Assembly (NCBI GenBank): GCA_001687465.1
Contig: LVLI01000494.1
Location: forward strand, 1-11,632
DNA: 11,632 nt
Origin: Halocafeteria seosinensis
Lineage: Eukaryota > Sar > Bigyra > Bicosoecida
Direction: 5' to 3'
Shown here: positions 1 through 7,071 of the stretch, piece after piece
Numbering within the stretch: the first letter of the stretch is position 1
How the letters are laid out: each line of letters starts with the position of its first letter
The notes under the pieces: generated by a model
What the model saw: only the letters and a program-made list of their open reading frames with translations
What the model was told of the DNA's origin: nothing
The model's database searches: none
Made by a program: the position numbers and the translations under genes

Positions 1-470
1 CTCTCCATCAACGGTGGAAATCGTAGTGGACCACCTTCCAAAAGTGTGCCTCGCTTCTTCGTACGTCGACTTAAAGTAACATCATTGTTGGGCTNCCTCT
101 GACCATCCACTCTGTGATACCGCTGATCCCGCGAGGGTTGCACATACACTGAAACGGAAATGCCCTCACCATTATGTTCCCTTCTTGAATGTTTCCGAAA
201 CGACGGTTGAGTAAGAAACACACTGCCACAATTCTCACACGATATCCCTTCCCGTACAGGAAGGAGAGGGTCCGAACCGTGGACTTCTCCAACTTGTGGA
301 ACCCGAAACTCGTGAGAGTCTACAAAGCTTGACAAAGCCTCCAAGGAAACGCTACGTGCGTGTTCGCGCTTAAAATGTTTCCAAAGATTCTTTGCGTTTG
401 GGTTTAGTACCGTCTTACACTCGGTGCAGAGCGGACCATACTCCCCAGCTCGTAGACTCACGGGCTGCAT
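1..470 (-). CDS. OrsD-like double zinc-finger protein, copy 1 (partial, runs off left edge)
   Basis: This frame reads without a stop from an ATG at 470-468 to the left edge, about 156 codons. It carries two zinc-finger-like motifs. The first is C15-x2-C18-x13-H32-x4-H37. The second is C78-x2-C81-x12-H94-x4-H99, followed by a QRYH motif. The order of CxxC..H..H, a linker with PQVG, a second CxxC..H..H and then a VQ..RYH.V stretch resembles the OrsD domain (formerly DUF3505) of fungal proteins, which often sit beside RecQ-like helicases; that comparison is from memory. About 45 of 113 residues match copy 2 (3478-1679) without a gap, by hand count. Unlike copy 2, it has no intron after the first CxxC. 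Base 95 is an N and leaves one codon unreadable. The start is chosen by the aligned start of copy 2 and an A at -3. Molecular function is unknown; nucleic-acid binding is an inference from the fingers. Confidence 0.72.
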   Translation of the reverse strand, partial: MQPVSLRAGEYGPLCTECKTVLNPNAKNLWKHFKREHARSVSLEALSSFVDSHEFRVPQVGEVHGSDPLLPVREGISCENCGSVFLTQPSFRKHSRREHNGEGISVSVYVQPSRDQRYHRVDGQRXPNNDVTLSRRTKKRGTLLEGGPLRFPPLME

Positions 471-499
471 TATGCATACTGTCCCAAAAACACGGTTAA

Positions 500-1098
500 C
501 AGACACTTATTTCATTCTTGTGGAATACCAGGCTGACCAACAAAGAAAAGCAGACTTTTAAGATGGTTTATGCGGACTACACAATGATGTATCCAGATGC
601 AGCGTCTCCCTCTCTACTTCACAAGCCAGCTCCCAATTTGGATAAATGCCCCCAATGCCCTAAACATAGCATGTTTAACAGACTTGCGACGCGTCATATA
701 GATTGTCAATACCATGATGACGTGAGTCATATGCGTAGTTAGCCTATATCATATCTGTGTCGCGTAATACAGGCAGACAAAAAACGTCGATAAGGCCAAG
801 AAAGCCGCATTTGTCGCGAAAGTAAGTCCTCTGTTGGCCGATGCGCTGCCCGTCTACGAGCTCCATCCGCTGTGTACGGACTCGTTCGGCTACGCCCTTT
901 GAATTTGTGTGTTTGATTGCTATTCTAAAGACTCTGTCACGAGAAATAGGGTCTTTTCTCAATAGGTACTCCTGGCAGTGTACCGCAACGCAGCATCTGC
1001 GTATGGTGCATACACTGCGAATTCAACAGCAGCAGTCTGCATACAAAGTGACACCATCCGAAACACGTCGGCCGTATGAAAGGAGGAGGAACATTTGA
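500..1098 (+). CDS. Possible spliced gene with one C2H2-like finger (speculative)
   Basis: An open stretch from 500 (after a TAA at 497) has ATG codons from 563. It encodes a finger-like motif of the form CPQC, 12 residues, H, five residues, H at about 650-715. It then meets a consensus donor GTGAGT at 722. An acceptor CAG ending at 776 gives a phase-0 join and a further open stretch rich in lysine and alanine. That stretch can end at TGA near 900. It can also use a second donor GTAAGT at 822 and an acceptor ending at 930, leading to a frame with an HLRMVH motif that stops at 1098. The only support is the splice signals and one finger pattern, with no paralogue to confirm the joins. I do not recognise the product. 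It could equally be chance in the promoter region of copy 1. Confidence 0.22.
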
Positions 1099-1525
1099 TC
1101 ATGAAAAGCTCATATCCCTGGCCTGCCGAACAAGTTGAAGGTGGTAGAGCAGTGACCCCGCGTTGCCCGAACACTTCGAATTTTCTGCGTTTATACTGTG
1201 AACTTACAGTCTATACAAGTTCGTACGTGGTATACGAATCTATTGATACGTTTTTTCGATGTCTTGTAGTGCACAGCTCCGATGAAACAACGTTGTACAA
1301 CGCCGGCCGGCCCACAGTCTCCCAGATTCGGGTACCTGTGTCTGTTGTACTCGCTACAGAACAATTGCGAAAATGTGATGCCAAACCAAACACATCATCG
1401 AATTCACTGAAATACATGAACACAGAAAAAATACACAAATACTGAAAAGAGTGCATATGTTAATATTTGAAGTAGAGGATGAACGCCGAGAAGACCGGTG
1501 CAGACAGCATTGACAGTATAGCAAC

Positions 1526-1633
1526 CTTGTCCTGAGGAACTAGCCTTGTCCCGGGGAACCAAGGGGGAAATTCGGGGGGAGCCAGAATTACAAAAAGCTT
1601 GTCCTGAGGAACTTACCTTGTCCCGGGGAACCA
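1526..1633. repeat. GC-rich repeat block, 72-base period with 18-base sub-units
   Basis: A 36-base block at 1526-1561 recurs at 1598-1633 with two differences. Each block is itself two similar halves offset by 18 bases: CTTGTCCTGAGGAAC (1526, 1598) and CTTGTCCCGGGGAAC (1545, 1617), with a CCTGAGG or CCCGGGG core. It begins 46 bases beyond the stop codon of copy 2, in its presumed 3' flank. Arrays like this can be subterminal transposase-binding sites or simple tandem duplication. I could not find an inverted partner near the other end of the gene. Confidence 0.75.
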
Positions 1634-1678
1634 CAAAAAGGCTCCCAGGGGGGACTGACGACCGTCCCAGTCACCAGG

Positions 1679-3478
1679 TTAGGCCAATACGTCCAACAGG
1701 AAAGTGTACCACCATTCGAGAACCTTTTCAAAATCCCAATCCAACATTTTCAACCGCTGCAGCATATCCTCATCGTCTATCGAATCATTATCTTGAGTGA
1801 CCAACTTAAACCGTGGCGGCGCACCATCCCACAGTTTTACGCAGAACCTGCCTCTGAGCATTGAGACCATATACCTCAGTTCAATGGGAAGGTCATGGTA
1901 TTGACCAACAGTGTTCTGGCATTGGGCAATGAACTCCCGACAGTGGCGGAACACAGTCTGACCTAAGCGTTGGCGGAGAACGGCAAACGGCTGCTGATCA
2001 AACACGTCTGCACCGACGCGAAAACCTACTAAAGTTCCGTGTCGGTATTCAGGCTCTCCAACAGTGTTGACTTGTACTCGTTCCGCTGCATCCCGCGAAG
2101 CGGCAGATATATACTTGATGAACACCACTGGTTTCGTCTTCATTAATTCGCTCCCTGTTTGGCAAATCTCTTCACCATTCAAGCTGCACACAATCCACAT
2201 GCAATGAAATGCGTAAAGCAAAGCGGCTCCAGCCGTCTGAAGAACTGAAGGATCTTGCAGAACCACAGCTCCACCATCTCCCTCTCTTAATGATCTTGCT
2301 TTGAGGTACAACCTAACAACCATTTTGGGAAGGGTCAAAACGCCAGACTCAATATTAAATTGTCCATCGTATTTTACGATGCGCAGTAAAAGTCTGGTAA
2401 CAGCTTCAAACAGGTGGTGGTCGACCACTTCCTCGTGGTCTTCCTCAAGCAGGTTTTCCAGCTCGTCTGTGAACCATCTCTGGCGCAACAAGAACAACAC
2501 AAAACGGGCCACTTCCCGCGCATAACGTGCTTTGGTACTCTCGTTGATCACATTAAATTTGATATGCGACCCGGGTGCAGAACTTGTTTCTTCCTCCCCT
2601 TCGCCCGATTGGTGTCTCATCAATCCCCTCCGAAAGCTGATGTTCAGATGTTCGTTTACACTGTCCACCTTCTGCATGAGTGAGTGCACAGACTGGGAAG
2701 ACAAACGGAGATGAGAGCATTACACTACCAACTACACGGTAGATTTGAGGGCGACAAGACACCTACATTCACAACATGTCGGTATTTCCTGTCTGAATCC
2801 GAAACCTCCACGTGTTTAACAAGCCTCATGAGGTTGCTCTGATTATTCACCTCCGCTTCTTCTGCCGTATGCAGCCCCAGTGAAGAATAAAACTTGGCCA
2901 GAGCGGCTCGAAACTGGGACCCGTCCGGCAGAAGCCCTAAAATGGCCTCGTCGTTCCTGGATGCATCAGGAATGTGCGGGAAGGTAATATGGCCACCCTT
3001 ATCTGGGGACTGACGTGCACCAGGATTCGTTCCCTGAACAACATCATCGACGACATGGTAGCGTTGGTTCCAACTTTGTTGAGCTTTGACCCTTTCGGGA
3101 GTCCCTTCTCCATGATGATGTTTCTTGTTGTGACGGTAGAAGCTTTGCCGATGCAGAAACACGTGTTTGCACACAGAGCAGCACACCCCGTCAACCACTC
3201 CTAACTCCGGATCGAGTGTGTGCACGCATCCGATCTGGGGCGTACCCCATTCCTCCTCCCGCAACATAATTGTAAGTGACTCGATCGACAGAGACGTGCT
3301 ATGCACTGTTCGGAAGTGTGTGAAAACGGTACGAGGCTGCGGAGAAAACAGGACTCTGCATTGGACAGAATAAAACAGTCATGCCCCCGCTGTATTTACA
3401 TCATAGTCCCCGCTGAGTTCCAACTCACCCGCACAATGAGCAAATCGGCCCATAGACGCCCTTGGATACGAATTCCAT
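1679..3478 (-). CDS. OrsD-like double zinc-finger protein, copy 2 (three exons, about 550 aa)
   Basis: The proposed exons are 3478-3429, 3355-2767 and 2692-1679, giving 550 codons plus TAA. Exon 1 starts at an ATG with good context (A at -3, G at +4). The spliced protein has finger one C13-x2-C16-x13-H30-x4-H35 and finger two C76-x2-C79-x12-H92-x4-H97, both spaced exactly as in copy 1. Next comes a QRYH motif, then from about residue 240 an alpha-helical region starting near STKARYAREVARFVLFLLR. The layout resembles the OrsD-type fungal proteins associated with RecQ-like helicases; that is inference from memory. No helicase motif is visible in the window. Intron 1 is needed to place the CxxC and HxxxxH halves of finger one in one frame. 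Intron 2 joins at phase 0. The cellular role is unknown. The protein could belong to a mobile element, given its neighbours. Confidence 0.68.
2693..2766 (-). other. Intron 2 of OrsD-like copy 2 (74 bases)
   Basis: On the minus strand the donor is AAT|GTAGGT and the acceptor is TTTGTCTTCCCAG|TCT. The join is phase 0 on both sides. It links two long open frames (about 180 and 337 codons) that otherwise lie in different frames, each lacking its own convincing ATG at the junction. Confidence 0.8.
3356..3428 (-). other. Intron 1 of OrsD-like copy 2 (73 bases)
   Basis: On the minus strand the donor is TGCGG|GTGAGT. The acceptor is TTTTATTCTGTCCAATGCAG|A, with a TGAC stretch just upstream that could serve as a branch site. 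The split codon becomes GG|A (Gly17). The splice gives a C-x13-H spacing in the first finger identical to that of the intronless paralogue. Other AGs (after 3337, or ending at 3299) either break the frame or delete the histidines. Confidence 0.8.
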
Positions 3479-3778
3479 CGTTGGTCCACTCTGCTTATGC
3501 TTCCTTTTCCAGAACTTTGTTGTTCACACTTTCGCCACACCAGCAAATAAATCAAAAAACTGATTCAGTAGTACTTCCAGCGTATACTGTACCGAACTTC
3601 GTCACCCCGCATCCTCCTTCAACCACTGCCAAAAAGGGACCTTCACATGCAACTTTGCCATCATCTCACAGCAAACCTTTCCAAAAGGTTTGATCCAAAG
3701 GCGCCTCAAACGCCGGCGGGGCTTTAGACTTTCCTCTCCGTGCCATATCATCGCATCACACACTTCATTTCCAACCAC

Positions 3779-3818
3779 AACATACACATACATACACACA
3801 CACACACACACAACACAC
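3779..3818. repeat. AC-dinucleotide microsatellite
   Basis: A pure alternation of A and C runs from 3794 to 3812, with impure CATACA-type flanks on both sides. The short frames crossing it give only Thr/His or Val/Cys runs and should not be taken as genes. Confidence 0.9.
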
Positions 3819-4046
3819 CTCCTCCCTAAAACACCTCCTTCATCAACCAGCTACAGTATACACGTACCGCTTCAGTTTCCGTGCATCTACGCGGAACTTA
3901 ACCACAACACGCTGCTGCATATTTGCATGGCAAATGAATTGCATAGAAATTCCAAAACCGCCCATAAAAAGCTTCCATTTTTGTCGCAAGCACCTTTAAC
4001 TCGCTCCGAGAAACGCGGTTTCCCCTTCTACGGCGACATACAAGCC

Positions 4047-4054
4047 CTTTTATA
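4047..4054 (-). promoter_or_regulatory. TATA box candidate, minus strand
   Basis: The minus strand reads TATAAAAG inside GGGATATAAAAGGGC, a close match to the eukaryotic TATA consensus. It points toward copy 2, but lies about 570 bases before its ATG (3478). It would need a long or spliced 5' leader, so the link to that gene is uncertain. Confidence 0.35.
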
Positions 4055-4877
4055 TCCCACCAGTGATGCCATCAGGTAGCGCCCATCCAAATTAATGAGT
4101 TGATGCATACGCATTGCGATATTCGCTCTACATCTGTACCATACACTCCCTCCTCCATACTCGTCAAGGACCAGTGCGCCATTGCGACCCTCCCCCTCCT
4201 AACTTCAACTTTTTGCCCGAATTCTGGAGAAACGGGCACATGCTGTATTGCAGTGACCAACAGAGCGGAAAGACGTCAATCCGTGACCAAATGTACATAC
4301 ACAGCCTCTCAAGAATAGGTACGAAACCCTTCATCGACAGTACACTAAGAGCACCACCCGCCGGCTGCCATGGAGTCGGCTGACCTTGGAAGGCCCGGCT
4401 GTCAAGAACGGACTTGTACAACCAACTAAGGCTGATACTGAGAGTGTTAATCTACGGTCCTCTTTGTACCAAACACGCCACGTTCACGGGCAGTTCATTC
4501 TCGGTTATGCCAGCACTATCTCCCTCCTACTGAGCCAAAGTGCCTGACCTTCGGCCGACTTCGTTTACACAGGAAGGGAGGATGGGGTTTCGCTTGATGC
4601 CAGAAAGCCCCATTCACACATATTTTTTTGGGGATCTCTCCAAAGTAAACGCCGCTACGAGATTGCGCAAACTCTCAATGAGTGACGAAAAATGGAAGGG
4701 TCCGCTGACTTGAGGAAAAGGATGCACTGCAAAACCCTCTGTACATATCGATATTCCAATTATAACTCGACGATATTGTATTATACTCATATTGTGTAAG
4801 TACATACACTTTAGTGAATAATGTGGTGTTTTTCGATTATCCGAACGTCGACTATGCGCATAACTGCATATCCGGGT

Positions 4878-4980
4878 GTAAGCATGAGTAACTAGCGTAA
4901 GCGTGAATAACTACAGGGGAGAGTTCCCCCCAGGTGCGGAATGTAAGCCCGAATAACTAGCGTAAGCATGAGTAACTAGC
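4878..4980 (+). repeat. Two tandem pairs of a 19-base repeat
   Basis: The unit GTAAGCATGAGTAACTAGC occurs at 4878-4896 and again exactly at 4962-4980. Variants sit at 4897-4914 (GTAAGCGTGAATAACTAC) and 4943-4961 (GTAAGCCCGAATAACTAGC). The units form two direct pairs separated by a 28-base GC-rich spacer that can fold GGGGA/TCCCC. They lie about 100 bases before the start of recognisable hAT coding sequence. hAT elements are known to carry short subterminal repeats bound by the transposase, so that role is possible. I found no copies beyond the 3' end of the hAT frame. Confidence 0.85.
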
Positions 4981-5072
4981 CTCCCCTACGGTCCCCCGTG
5001 CGACCTTCCCCCAAGTAAGGGAGTTAGGCTGCAAATCATGCTATGTGGTTCAGCCACGTAGTTAAACTATAG

Positions 5073-6728
5073 ATAGATCGAGGTGACAACACCTCGTCCC
5101 ATGTAGTTAGTCAACTTACATCGGACATAAATTTTACAACCTGTGCACTTGTGACCGACAGCCCTTCGGTAAACAAAAAGTTACGTCGTGATATGAAGGC
5201 GAAGTATCCGGCGCTAGTGGTACTCCCGTGTATACTACACGCACTGAACCTCATCATAAAATCGATTTGCGTCCATAAGTACGCTGAGACGGCGCTCTCT
5301 CATGCTTCCAAACTTACGAATGCCTTCCGCAATCGACACAACTGGAACGAATTCATGGTTGACTACTGCAAAAGGAATAAGCTCAGCATGCTCTGTCCAA
5401 ATGGGGAGACCAGATGGTACTCTAGTAGGAAGACTCTTAGCGCGGTGGTCGGCTTGGAGCCTGCCTTCAAGGAAGCAGCGAACAGCTCAGAGGGCAAGAA
5501 GACACTCAACGCTGCCGTTCGAGCAGCTTGTCTTGATAGTGCCACATTCGCTATGGCGGAAACGCTTTCCAACATCATCAAACCGATTACGGACGCGATT
5601 GCTCGATTGGAGGATCGCCAGGCTAATCTCGCTGACTGCCAAATTGAACTATACCGAATAGCCTACGACCTCAGTGAGCTCACCGAAGAAGATTCAGTGG
5701 ATTCCGAACCACTCAGAGCATTCAAAGCGCATGTTACTAATGCCTTCAACATTCGGTACGACGAATATGCAGATCCACTCTATATGGTCGCTCTCTTCCT
5801 GCATCCACGATGCTCTCGACTAGCACTACCCATTGGCAAGCAGCAGGAGTCATTTTTGGATGTTGGAACAGCTATAATGGATATTGCAGAGCAATGGGGC
5901 ATGATATCAGAGGAGGGAAAGCCCGCCTTAGGACGTCAACTGAATCTGTACAAAAACCGACTTCAGTGGTTCGCACCCACTGAAGTGCCAGAGGAAGATG
6001 CCGTCCATTGGTGGGAGAATTTGGTCAGCAGTCAAGAAACCTTAGTGCTAAAATCTTTGGCACTAAGAATCTTTTCCATCAGTCCCGGATCTGCCGACGT
6101 GGAGCGACTATTTTCTAGTCTAGCTGCTAGCAACGGGAAGGCACGGAGTGGCGTCTCTGCGCGAACACTTGAGCGGATTGCTCAGATGAAATCTTTCTAC
6201 GTCGCTGACATCGTTAAGCGCAAGGAGCTTGGGAGGATTAGTCATTCATGTATCCGGAAAAAGCGGTCCAAAGACGTAATGGCTGAGTGCGATGCTTTCG
6301 GTAGACGAGTGGAGAACTTCGTTGCCCACTCAGATGCGGCAGATCACTTTAGCGATGTGGACACCGTCGCCGATGTTCTCGAGGACGACCTCAAGGAAGT
6401 ACGATGGCCTGACGAAGAGTCCATTGATCATGCTCATCTTGCGCATACCTTCTCAGAAGCAGAACTGGAAGCTGTCTTCTGCAAGGAGTTTTCTGGTCCC
6501 GAACATCCTGAGTATTCCTTCCAGGAACTTCTTGAAGAAATTAACGAGGCAGACTTGGACTCCACCCATATCATCGCTAGAGACGACTTGACTATCGGCG
6601 ATGATGGTGTAATGAAGTCAGTTATCATTGGTGAAGCGCCTACACAGGTGGCTCCTCAAGCATCTGCGCCGCATTCTGCGGTCTCAGTCTTCAGGGGGTG
6701 TACCCCCGGTTCTGTGAAGCTCACATGA
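5073..6728 (+). pseudogene. hAT-superfamily transposase, 5'-truncated
   Basis: The frame is open from 5073 (after TAG at 5070) to a TGA ending at 6728. There is no ATG before the homology; GTG 5151 is only the first start-like codon. The second catalytic Asp lies in VTDSPS (5157-5159). The family CxxH motif follows (C27-I-L-H30, counting GTG as 1), then TRWYSS (87-92), WW (286-287), and the C-terminal block SPGSADVERLFSS from residue 311, with the third catalytic residue E318. That block is the hAT dimerisation and catalytic region. An acidic tail of about 170 residues follows. hAT transposases normally begin with a BED finger and carry the first catalytic Asp about 60-100 residues before the TDS motif. 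Both are missing, and upstream frames are closed. The enzyme would therefore not cut DNA unless a distant 5' exon exists. The long intact frame suggests recent truncation or an undetected upstream exon. Confidence 0.85.
5079..5096. repeat. Perfect 7-base hairpin at the broken 5' end of the hAT frame
   Basis: CGAGGTG (5079-5085) and CACCTCG (5090-5096) pair around an ACAA loop. It lies just inside the last upstream stop of the hAT frame (TAG 5070-5072). It may be a chance structure. Confidence 0.6.
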
Positions 6729-6788
6729 TGCTTCCGGTCCCCGGTTCTCCCGGCTCACAAGCTTATTTCCGGTTAGAACCGGAAATAA
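6694..6788. repeat. CCGGTT motif cluster and 26-base palindrome, likely hAT 3' subterminal DNA
   Basis: GGGGGT/ACCCCC pair at 6694-6707. CCGGTT occurs at 6706, 6741 and 6769; the first two lie within the same 10-mer CCCCGGTTCT (6704-6713, 6739-6748). The last belongs to a perfect inverted repeat, TTATTTCCGGTT (6763-6774) and AACCGGAAATAA (6777-6788), around AG. CCGGTT/AACCGG-rich ends are common in hAT elements (general recollection). The cluster spans the hAT stop codon, as 3' subterminal repeats often do. No matching AACCGG cluster is present before the hAT frame, which agrees with loss of the 5' end. Confidence 0.6.
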
Positions 6789-6812
6789 TGGGGGTTCCCA
6801 TATAACTTTAAA

Positions 6813-6820
6813 TATAAAAG
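6813..6820 (+). promoter_or_regulatory. TATA box for the P-like transposase gene
   Basis: TATAAAAG lies in an AT-rich stretch 252 bases before the ATG at 7072. It predicts a start near 6845 and a 5' leader of about 225 bases with no intervening gene. An AATAAA at 6832-6837, about 100 bases after the hAT stop, could be that gene's poly(A) signal. Confidence 0.5.
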
Positions 6821-7071
6821 GATTTGCTCGTAATAAAGCGGGTCATATCCATTATAAAAAACTAACAAGTACAGAAACAACTGTATACACTGTCTCGTCG
6901 TCTCAATTGCCGTGCAACCACGGTCAACTTCGCAGCCAGTTGGAATCTCTAGGACTTGGAACCAAATCAAAGGGTTTTGAGAGAGAAATAATAAAATACA
7001 CCGTGCATATCGGCTTCGTGCTCAACAAGAATTAAATAGGACAGAATACACGGACAGCATCCACGGACATA

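Larger units (their letters stand above)
471..1678. other. Intergenic stretch between the two OrsD-like paralogues
   Basis: These 1.2 kb lie downstream of copy 2 and upstream of copy 1, both on the minus strand, so they should hold the end of the first transcript and the promoter of the second. I see no convincing TATA box close to 470. The stretch contains a weak plus-strand exon chain (500-1098) and a GC-rich repeat block (1526-1633). The short frames from 1095 to 1456 on both strands show no recognisable motif. Confidence 0.5.
3479..4877. other. Long stretch without a convincing gene
   Basis: About 1.4 kb upstream of copy 2. Short frames exist on both strands, but they are low-complexity or lack recognisable motifs. 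I see an AC microsatellite (3794-3812), a TATA box for the minus strand (4054-4047), and a small inverted repeat ATTTGC/GCAAAT (3921-3935). The part from 4380 to 4877 shows nothing I can name. It may include the lost 5' part of the hAT element, but no hAT N-terminal motif is readable. Confidence 0.5.

Noticed and set aside
1095-1456. Overlapping open frames of 116 (plus) and 81 (minus) codons
   Set aside because: No recognisable domain, biased composition, and no paralogue; consistent with chance open frames.
3299-3428. Alternative intron 1 of copy 2 using the acceptor ending at 3299
   Set aside because: It keeps the frame, but deletes the HxxxxH half of the first finger that aligns exactly with copy 1; the acceptor at 3356 restores it.
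3921-3935. ATTTGC-ATG-GCAAAT inverted repeat
   Set aside because: Six-base arms in AT-rich DNA are expected by chance and no other feature supports a function.
3690-4079. Plus-strand open frame of 129 codons upstream of copy 2
   Set aside because: It runs through the AC microsatellite and yields Thr/His/Ser-rich low complexity; no motif and no splice context.
4072-4421. Several overlapping 60-90 codon frames on both strands
   Set aside because: No motifs, mutually overlapping, and no continuity through plausible introns.
4878-4980. CRISPR-like reading of the 19-base repeats
   Set aside because: Only four units, two of them directly adjacent without spacers, in a eukaryotic context with no cas genes.
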